From an uncultured Eubacteriales bacterium (GTDB lineage: Bacteria > Bacillota > Clostridia > Christensenellales > CAG-917), in assembly GCA_900545885.1 (NCBI GenBank), contig URAF01000004.1, positions 1-64,000 on the forward strand: 64,000 bases of DNA. Direction: 5' to 3'. Shown piece by piece: positions 57,676-64,000 of the stretch. The notes under the pieces are model-generated. The model did no database searches, was not told the DNA's origin, and saw only the letters and a list, made by a program, of their open reading frames with translations. Position 1 is the first letter of the stretch; each line of letters starts with the position of its first letter. The translations under genes were made by a program, and so were the position numbers.

Positions 57676-59094
57676 ATGTTTTACAGAGCACCCGGAAAAG
57701 CAGTTTGCGCAGACGTGATACCTTTCTACGAAGACGGAGAATTCAAACTGTTTTATTTGAGGGATTACCGCGACGTCGAAAACCACGGCGAGGGTTGTCC
57801 TTGGTGTCTTCTGACCACCCGCGACCTTGTCAATTATAAAGACCACGGCCCCGTTCTCCTTCGCGGCACGAAGGAAGAGCAGGATCTTTACGTGTTTACG
57901 GGTTGCTGCATAAAAGACGGCGACACCTATTACATTTTCTACACCGGACACAATCCGCACCTTCGCGCGAAAGGTCTGCCCGAGCAGAAAGTTCTGCGCG
58001 CGACGAGCAAAGACCTTATCAATTGGGAAAAGGACAAGGATTTTGTGTTTGAAGCACCCGAATGGCTGGAAATGCACGATTTCCGCGACCCGTTCGTGTT
58101 CTATGACGAAGACAAGAAAAAATACTGTATGTTGCTTGCGGGCAGAGTAAAGAACGAAAACCCCGTCAACAGTAAAGGCGTTACGCTTATAGCATATTCC
58201 GACGACCTCACGTCGTGGGAAGTCGCCAAAGAACCTTTCTATGCGCCTCACGCATATTTCACTCACGAGTGCCCCGACCTTTTCAAGATGGGCAACTACT
58301 GGTATCTCGTGTTCAGCGAATTCACCGACAAAATCGTTACGACCTATCGCATTTCCGAGAGTCCTTTCGGACCTTGGCGCACTCCGCTCGTCAACAATTT
58401 CGACGCGCACGCTTTCTATGCCGCAAAGAGCACTACCGACGGCAAAAGACGCATTCTGTTCGGCTGGAACTGCATTAAGTTCGACGAAAAGGACGACAAT
58501 TTCTGGCAGTGGGGCGGTACGGTCATTCCTCACGAAATCGTGCAGGCGGAAGACGGAACGCTTTATGTCAAGTGCCCCGAAGAAGTCAGCGCCGCGTACT
58601 CTGAAGCAAAGGAAGTTGCGGAAGGTTTCGCAATGGGTGACGTTGTAAAAGCCGACGGCAAGTACATTCTCGGCGGAGAGGGCAGAAACGTTCAGATGTT
58701 CGGCAAGATGCCCGAAAACTGCAAAATCGAGATGACGTTCACCGCAGATGACCTCAAAGGCGATTTCGGCGTGATAGTCAGAGAAGGCTCCAATCTCGAC
58801 AATTTCTATGCGGTCAAATTCGAGCCCAAGTTCAACAGACTTGCTCTCGACAGACAGCCTCGCCGCGACAGCACTTTGCACACGCAGGTTGACACCGAAC
58901 GCTATTGCCCCATAGTCGCAGGCGAGAAAAACACGCTCAAAATCATAGCCGAGGGCAGTGTGCTCGAAGTGTACGTCAACGACAAAGTTGCGATGAGCGC
59001 AAGAATGTTTGATTTCAAAGAAGGTAATTTCGGAATTTATACACACAATAACCGTGTCGTCTTCGAGGACGTTCGCCTGAACGTCACTCCCTGA
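57676..59094 (+). CDS. GH32-like beta-fructosidase, cytoplasmic
   Basis: 472 residues from the ATG at 57676, 5 nt after a GGGGGGAATTG purine-rich site. No signal peptide. The five-bladed GH32 core shows DVIPFYEDGEFKLFYLRD (residues 13-30) in place of the usual WMNDPNG, with D13 as probable nucleophile. FRDPFVFY (136-143) is the RDP motif, and HECPDLFK (197-204) has E198 as acid/base. The C-terminal ~170 residues form the beta-sandwich typical of GH32 (FGVIVREGSNLDNFYAVKFE ... NRVVFEDVRLNV). It probably hydrolyses imported fructosides. It heads the operon under the LacI-type regulator. Confidence 0.88.
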   Translation: MFYRAPGKAVCADVIPFYEDGEFKLFYLRDYRDVENHGEGCPWCLLTTRDLVNYKDHGPVLLRGTKEEQDLYVFTGCCIKDGDTYYIFYTGHNPHLRAKGLPEQKVLRATSKDLINWEKDKDFVFEAPEWLEMHDFRDPFVFYDEDKKKYCMLLAGRVKNENPVNSKGVTLIAYSDDLTSWEVAKEPFYAPHAYFTHECPDLFKMGNYWYLVFSEFTDKIVTTYRISESPFGPWRTPLVNNFDAHAFYAAKSTTDGKRRILFGWNCIKFDEKDDNFWQWGGTVIPHEIVQAEDGTLYVKCPEEVSAAYSEAKEVAEGFAMGDVVKADGKYILGGEGRNVQMFGKMPENCKIEMTFTADDLKGDFGVIVREGSNLDNFYAVKFEPKFNRLALDRQPRRDSTLHTQVDTERYCPIVAGEKNTLKIIAEGSVLEVYVNDKVAMSARMFDFKEGNFGIYTHNNRVVFEDVRLNVTP

Positions 59095-59127
59095 CGCCGG
59101 GGATTAAGTACATAAGGGGGTGGTTTT

Positions 59128-59322
59128 ATGAGCGGCAAGTTGGTATCTTTCACACTTAAAGCAGCTTTGTTTTTGCTTATATTCAACTTCATTATGCTGT
59201 TTATAGTTCAATTCAATTCGGCAGAATGGTTCGTGACCCTGTTTTCGGTCATTTTAATGATATTGCTAATCGTCATAATTCAGGTCACAAGCTATGTGAA
59301 AAACAGGAGGGATAAACAATGA
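59128..59322 (+). CDS. Small two-helix membrane protein
   Basis: 64 residues. Two hydrophobic helices (residues ~8-30, LKAALFLLIFNFIMLFIVQF, and ~34-56, VTLFSVILMILLIVIIQVTS) are followed by a basic end KNRRDKQ. AAGGGGGTGG precedes the ATG. It starts 33 bp after the cytoplasmic GH32 gene and overlaps the start of the secreted GH32-like gene by 4 nt (ATGA), so it is a genuine operon member. The function is unknown; it may assist export or retention of the following lipoprotein (inference). Confidence 0.75.
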   Translation: MSGKLVSFTLKAALFLLIFNFIMLFIVQFNSAEWFVTLFSVILMILLIVIIQVTSYVKNRRDKQ

Positions 59323-61376
59323 AAAAGAAGCTGCTTATGCTCCTGCTTCCCGCAGTGATGCTGTTCAACCTTTTCATCTTTGTTGCGTGCAACAACGATA
59401 ATCCGGAGGGACCTGAAGTGACAGAACCCGAAAAAATCACCTACGAAGATTTGTACTCGAACGAAGCAGTGAAGTCCGAACCCATCACGGGCGCGGCACT
59501 TTACAAAGCGTCTTACGGTTACACCCTGAGCGAAGTTCAGGGTTATAACGCGTTTTACTATAAGTACGTCAAGGACGGCAACTATCTCGATATGGTCGCC
59601 GAAGACGGAAAGTGGAAGGGCGAAGGCGCGTCCATGGACGACGGAATGATGACTGCGGTCACGGGAGTGGGCGCTGTTCGCACGTTCATCGCACCCGCGG
59701 ACGGCAAGGCGCACGTTTACGGCAACCCCTATCTTGCCGACGGTACGACCGCAACGGTTTCCGTTTATCTTGACGGTTCGGAAATCCTGCGCAGCACGGT
59801 CAGCGACGATACGGGCATTTACCATTCCGACGAAATCACCCTGAAAAAGGGGCAGGCGCTTCGTTTTGTGGTAGAGGGCGACTCCACGGTTTACTGGAAC
59901 CCCACCGTCGACTACACGCTTGCCGAAGAAACTTCACTCCATCACGCGGTTGACGGCTACTACGGCGACGTTCACCCCTTCTACGACGCAAAAACCAAAA
60001 AGATGTATATGTACTACCTTTCCACTGGTATGCAGAGCGAACAGGTAACCGAAAGATTTGCCTCTCTGCTTTCCACCAGCGGAAACATGGTGCAGTATGA
60101 GTCCACTCCTTTGAAGATGGACGAAAAGAACCCTCCCGAACAGGATTTGTATTTCGCACTCGGCGTCTACATCGACAAGGACGGCAACTACCGTTCCAGC
60201 TACGGCAAAGGCAACTATGCGGGCGGTTCGGTGAGTACCGACCTCGTTACCTGGAGCAACGGTGCGGAACCTTACGTTGACGAAAACGACGGTTTCCTGA
60301 AATACACTTTCCGCGCTTACTTCGACACCGATGTTACTTCGGGACGTGACCCCGACATTTTCTACGACAAAGAAAGCGGTAAATATTACTGCGTAGTAAT
60401 GAACTATTACACCCCCGGTGCGGCAAACGGTGCAAAATCCCTCGCGCTTTACATTGCGGGCGAAGACGGACGTTTCTCCACCAAAGCCACCAAACTCGTG
60501 GACTTCACGGGCAGAGGAGACCCCGAATGTCCCCAACTTAAAAAGATGGGTGACACTTGGTATCTGTTCTATTCCGTTTACGGAACGGGTACCGCTGGCA
60601 ACGTCGGCTGCCTCTCTTACAGAATAGGCGACTCCGGCGTGACTCCCGACAAAGTCGACTGGAACAGCAAGAAAGAATACACCCTCGACGGCGGCGACCT
60701 CCATGCGGCGCAGCTCTGCCAGGTCGGTGATATGTGGTATATGTACGGCTGGTTGAACTACACGCCTCACGCAAGCGTCTGGGGCGGCTACCTCAACCTT
60801 GCAAGAGAAGTTTACGTCAAACCCGACGGAACCCTCGGCAGCCGTTGCGACTCTTACCTCACTTCGTTGCTCAATATGGGACGCGTTGCCGAATTCGAAG
60901 CAAACAACACCGAACTTTCGGGAATGAGCGTCGAAGAGGGTAAATTCACGGCGACGGGTTCGCAGGCAACCGCAACCCTGCAAGGCAACTACGGACGCAG
61001 TCTGCTGTTTGCTCACATCGATTTGCCGCTTAACGCAAAGAGAGCAGGCTACACCATCAAATCCAACGGCTACACCTACTTTGTCGGTGTCCAGCGCTCC
61101 ATTGACAAACTGTACCTTATCGTCAGCGACAATCCCGACAACTACACCGCGGGCTGCAAGGTCGAAATCCTTGACGCGAACACCACGTCCTTTGACCTGA
61201 AAATCGTGGCAGACGGCAACTTCATCGAAGCGTTCGTCAACGACGAATACTCCGTCAGCGCGAACACCAGACTCGGCGCAAACTACGAATTCGCACTTTC
61301 CGCGTTCGGCAGCGGCGCAGTCATCAGCGGTGCGGAAGTTTGCAAACTCGCAGATTACTACAACATTTTCGACTGA
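59319..61376 (+). CDS. Secreted GH32-like glycosidase, lipoprotein
   Basis: 685 residues. Signal peptide with lipobox V-A-C (Cys at residue 24), so it is anchored outside the membrane. Residues ~80-195 form a beta-rich accessory (carbohydrate-binding-like) region. The catalytic five-bladed core shows GDVHPFYDAKTKKMYMYY at ~217, GRDPDIFYD at ~341 (RDP motif) and GDPECPQLKK at ~401 with the probable acid/base Glu. The C-terminus has a GH32-type beta-sandwich (DGNFIEAFVNDEYSVSANTR). It shares the DVxPFY variant with the cytoplasmic enzyme. The likely role is trimming of fructans or other beta-fructosides at the surface. AGGAGGG precedes the ATG. Confidence 0.85.
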   Translation: MKKKLLMLLLPAVMLFNLFIFVACNNDNPEGPEVTEPEKITYEDLYSNEAVKSEPITGAALYKASYGYTLSEVQGYNAFYYKYVKDGNYLDMVAEDGKWKGEGASMDDGMMTAVTGVGAVRTFIAPADGKAHVYGNPYLADGTTATVSVYLDGSEILRSTVSDDTGIYHSDEITLKKGQALRFVVEGDSTVYWNPTVDYTLAEETSLHHAVDGYYGDVHPFYDAKTKKMYMYYLSTGMQSEQVTERFASLLSTSGNMVQYESTPLKMDEKNPPEQDLYFALGVYIDKDGNYRSSYGKGNYAGGSVSTDLVTWSNGAEPYVDENDGFLKYTFRAYFDTDVTSGRDPDIFYDKESGKYYCVVMNYYTPGAANGAKSLALYIAGEDGRFSTKATKLVDFTGRGDPECPQLKKMGDTWYLFYSVYGTGTAGNVGCLSYRIGDSGVTPDKVDWNSKKEYTLDGGDLHAAQLCQVGDMWYMYGWLNYTPHASVWGGYLNLAREVYVKPDGTLGSRCDSYLTSLLNMGRVAEFEANNTELSGMSVEEGKFTATGSQATATLQGNYGRSLLFAHIDLPLNAKRAGYTIKSNGYTYFVGVQRSIDKLYLIVSDNPDNYTAGCKVEILDANTTSFDLKIVADGNFIEAFVNDEYSVSANTRLGANYEFALSAFGSGAVISGAEVCKLADYYNIFD

Positions 61377-61457
61377 TAAACGTGTAGTTCTGCAATAAAA
61401 TCTGTCCTTAATATGCCGACAGGCTAACGTAATAAAACAATATCAAGGAGGAAGATT

Positions 61458-63419
61458 ATGAAATCGGCTATCAAAAAAATAGTGCTTGCACTTGCCGTGA
61501 TGCTGTTTGGTGTAATCGGTTTTACTGCCTGTAACCCTACTACGGGCGGTAAGAACACCGACAACTCGTTCTCCATGGTCGCAACGTGGACTGCGAGCGG
61601 TCTCGTGAACCACTACAACAGCAACACCAACTGCAACGCGTTCGATTATTTCGTCGTGGAGGGTCTTTACCGTTACGTGCGTTCGACCGACGAAATATTC
61701 TGCCAGCTTGCAGGGGAGATGCCCGTCCATACCGATGCGCCTATCGACAGCTATCGTGAGGAAATGGGCGAGGACGCCTACGAATACTACGTGAGCGAAG
61801 GTTGCGATACCGTAGCGGTTACCACCGTTAAAATCCGCGACAACGCAAAGTGGCAGAACGGCGAAGACTTCAAGGCAGTCGACGTCTGGGCGTACTACTA
61901 TATGATTCACCCCACGTCCAGTAACTACATGGCGGCGGTCAAAGTCGTCGACGACAAGACCGTACAGTTCGTCTGGAACCCTCTCAAAGAACCAAACGAC
62001 ACCGTCAAGGAACTGCTCATCGCTCAGGATAAGTCCGGTACCGTCAAATACGACGAATTCCGTTCTTACATCGACACCGTTTACAACATCGTTATGGAGA
62101 GCCCCGTGAACACCAACGTCAACCTTTGGGGTGCGTTCAACCGCTTCTCCACCGCGGAACAGATTGTCGATATGAACGTTGCGAGAAACGCGTTCTACGC
62201 TTACAGCCCTTCGTGGTACATCGCGACCGGTCCTTTCAAGCTCGAAACCTTCTCCGCAACCCAGATTCTGCTCACCAAGAACCAGTACTACTGGAACGCC
62301 GAGAACATCGGTTTTGAAAAGGTCAAACTGTATTCTTCCAACGACCTCAACCAGACCTACCAGCTCATCTCCAACGGTTACGTTGACTACTACGACGGAT
62401 TTATCCAGCAGGATACCCTCGAAAGCATGCTCGATTCCAACCCTGACCTCGTCAACCTCAAAATGTACGACCCGGGTGCGTTCGGCATCATCTTCAACCT
62501 CGAAAAGAGCATCTTCACTCCCAAAGTGAGAGAGGCATTCCAGTATATCTTCAACCGTGAAGAAATCACCCGTGCGTCCAACCCCTATGCCAAGACTTCT
62601 TACTATCCTCTGTTGGGTATGGCGCCTACCGAAGCCGAGAGCTATATGAGTGAAGAGCACTTCAACGCACTTCCCAAATACTCCAACGACCAGGCAAAAG
62701 CGGAACAGCTCCTTAGAGAAGCAGGCTGGACCAAACAAGACGGCGCATGGTACGCAAACGGCAGCAGAGTCGAACTTACCCTCGGCGCACCCAGCACCCA
62801 CGACGTAGCGTCCACCGCAGCGGAAGCGGCGGCTGCACAGCTCGAAGCGTTCGGCATCAAAATCAACCTGCTCAAATCCAGCAACTTCTACGCAAACGCA
62901 ACCGCGGACAACTGTCCTTACGATATGTTGCTCGAATTCATCGACCTGAACATGTCCTTCTCGTATCCTACGGGCTCTTACAACCAGTTTGCCAACCTGT
63001 ATTCCAAGTGGGCACACGTTAAAAGATACCCCGCAAACTATCCCGACGGACAGAAAGCGGGCAACGTCAAACTCGTCTTCAACGGTCTCGGTGACGACAC
63101 CAACACCTACGAATTCGCAGACTATATCAACTCGTTCTATTCCGTTGACGAATCCGAACTGACTTACCTTGTCGACGTATTCAACACGGGACTTGCCAAC
63201 CTCAACCTCGGCGTTCAGTTCTTCCAGAACGTTACGGCGTCCACTCTGAACGTAGGCAAAATCAAAGGCGTACCCCTTGAAGAATACTGGAGCGAAAACC
63301 GCAACGTAACGTATGTTCCCGCTCCCGGAACGGAAGATTTCTACGAAGTAGCTCGTACGAACCTCGTGTTCGCGACCAACTATCTGTTGGCATACGGCAT
63401 TTATCAGCCCAACAACTGA
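61458..63419 (+). CDS. Family-5 ABC solute-binding lipoprotein
   Basis: 653 residues. Signal peptide with lipobox F-T-A-C (Cys ~25). The binding domain has SBP_bac_5 motifs: TTVKIRDNAKWQNGEDFKAV (cluster 5 signature region), SSNYMAAVKVVDDKTVQFVW, YSPSWYIATGPFKLETFSAT, YYWNAENIGFEKVKLYSSND and VREAFQYIFNREEITRAS. Family-5 proteins bind oligopeptides, opines or, in some cases, oligosaccharides. Its position after two GH32-like genes suggests an oligofructoside ligand (inference). AAGGAGG precedes the ATG, and the permease gene begins 5 bp after its stop. Confidence 0.92.
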   Translation: MKSAIKKIVLALAVMLFGVIGFTACNPTTGGKNTDNSFSMVATWTASGLVNHYNSNTNCNAFDYFVVEGLYRYVRSTDEIFCQLAGEMPVHTDAPIDSYREEMGEDAYEYYVSEGCDTVAVTTVKIRDNAKWQNGEDFKAVDVWAYYYMIHPTSSNYMAAVKVVDDKTVQFVWNPLKEPNDTVKELLIAQDKSGTVKYDEFRSYIDTVYNIVMESPVNTNVNLWGAFNRFSTAEQIVDMNVARNAFYAYSPSWYIATGPFKLETFSATQILLTKNQYYWNAENIGFEKVKLYSSNDLNQTYQLISNGYVDYYDGFIQQDTLESMLDSNPDLVNLKMYDPGAFGIIFNLEKSIFTPKVREAFQYIFNREEITRASNPYAKTSYYPLLGMAPTEAESYMSEEHFNALPKYSNDQAKAEQLLREAGWTKQDGAWYANGSRVELTLGAPSTHDVASTAAEAAAAQLEAFGIKINLLKSSNFYANATADNCPYDMLLEFIDLNMSFSYPTGSYNQFANLYSKWAHVKRYPANYPDGQKAGNVKLVFNGLGDDTNTYEFADYINSFYSVDESELTYLVDVFNTGLANLNLGVQFFQNVTASTLNVGKIKGVPLEEYWSENRNVTYVPAPGTEDFYEVARTNLVFATNYLLAYGIYQPNN

Positions 63420-63424
63420 TTGAA

Positions 63425-64000
63425 ATGAAAAAAAGAACGGTGAATGAAAACATCAATCCTGCCGAAACCTCCGAACAGGAGGTTCGGCAGGAGAACAAAT
63501 TCCGCAAACTCCTCGAAAAGCTGGACTTCCGTAAAAAGAAGTCCGCGGAGGAGTCCGGCGAAGTGCAGGCGGAGAAAGAAATTTCCGAAGCAGGCAGCCC
63601 CGCGCAGAGCGACAACGTCGTTTGCGACGCTTCCGTGAACGGAGAGCAGAGCGGCGATGTCGACGCCTCGGGCGTGGAATGCGACGGAGAGTGTGCCGTT
63701 TTGTCCGATAAGGACATGCGTCTCATGCGCTTCAAAGCCGGTTGCAAAAAGGCTCTGCTTGTGACGGGCAAGTTCTTCTCGAAGTACAGATATTTCTTCG
63801 CGAAAGTCGGCGTTTCCGTGATTACTCTTGCACTCGCGATTATCCTTCTGTTCTTCGTTCTCCGACTTATTCCCGGCGACATCGTCGAGCTTTACGCAAT
63901 CAAACTGCAACAACAGCAGGGTATTACGTTCGACAGAGCATACGAACTTGCGGCGCAACTTCTGAACTACGACCCCAACGAGAACGTCATGGAAGCGTTC
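63425..64000 (+). CDS. ABC permease (DppB/OppB-like) with long N-terminal extension, partial
   Basis: 192 residues are visible before the right edge. The first ~125 residues are hydrophilic (KKRTVNENINPAETSEQEVR..., then LDFRKKKSAEESGE, an acidic Cys-containing segment and RLMRFKAGCKKALLVTGKF). The first membrane helix of a DppB-type permease follows (VSVITLALAIILLFFVLRLI then PGDIVELYA). LRLIPGD after the first helix is characteristic of OppB/DppB permeases. It starts 5 bp after the binding protein gene. The remaining transporter genes (second permease, ATPases) would lie to the right. Confidence 0.85.
   Translation, partial: MKKRTVNENINPAETSEQEVRQENKFRKLLEKLDFRKKKSAEESGEVQAEKEISEAGSPAQSDNVVCDASVNGEQSGDVDASGVECDGECAVLSDKDMRLMRFKAGCKKALLVTGKFFSKYRYFFAKVGVSVITLALAIILLFFVLRLIPGDIVELYAIKLQQQQGITFDRAYELAAQLLNYDPNENVMEAF

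Overview
The window looks like a chromosomal segment of an uncultured anaerobic member of the Clostridia (Bacillota), probably gut-associated. This rests on sequence traits: groESL behind a CIRCE-type element, a dnaX-ybaB-recR cluster, addB-addA instead of recBCD, a THF riboswitch, pyruvate phosphate dikinase, many lipoproteins with an A-C-N-N type lipobox, and vegetative promoters close to TTGACA-17-TATAAT with AGGAGG ribosome binding sites. Base composition is roughly half GC by eye. I see no rRNA, tRNA, CRISPR array, insertion sequence or prophage.

Layout. 1-4.4 kb (minus): an FHA-domain ABC ATPase and its permease, followed by sufC and a partial sufB/sufD. 4.6-5.8 kb (minus): a CNNM/CBS membrane protein behind a structured leader. 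6.1-14.6 kb (plus): an ABC-2 exporter translationally coupled to a giant surface protein, then a second giant surface lipoprotein preceded by a candidate structured RNA. 14.8-16.7 kb (minus): a two-gene membrane pair, one of them DUF5058-like. 16.8-20.7 kb (plus): folC-folE-folP-folBK under a THF riboswitch. 20.8-21.4 kb (minus): a LURP-one-like protein. 21.5-27 kb (minus): a polyamine ABC transporter operon led by an HTH-cupin regulator, with a consensus promoter and candidate operator. 27.3-29.4 kb (minus): groES-groEL. 29.6-34.8 kb (plus): dCMP deaminase, a SPOR-like membrane protein, dnaX, ybaB and recR. 35-41.5 kb: divergent galT and galK, then lgt, pncB and a DivIVA-like protein. 41.8-51.7 kb: a lipoprotein, addB, addA and an acidic membrane protein. 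52.1-56 kb: divergent corA and ppdK. 56.4-64 kb: a LacI-type regulator and a beta-fructoside module (cytoplasmic GH32, small membrane protein, secreted GH32-like lipoprotein, family-5 solute-binding protein and the start of its permease).

The clearest regulatory logic is of four kinds. The folate operon has a promoter and a THF aptamer ahead of a TTG-started folC. The polyamine operon has a near-perfect promoter overlapped by a GTTTAG inverted repeat. The fructoside module has a consensus promoter with an operator-like sequence in the spacer and a 20-bp perfect palindrome downstream. Three genes (dnaX, addB and the lipoprotein at 41.8 kb) have a vegetative -10 box only 6-9 nt before the ATG and no Shine-Dalgarno sequence, so their mRNAs are probably leaderless. 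No single region is a proven new system. The best candidates for something undescribed are the exporter plus giant surface protein locus, the split FHA-ABC transporter, and three unassigned structured leaders.
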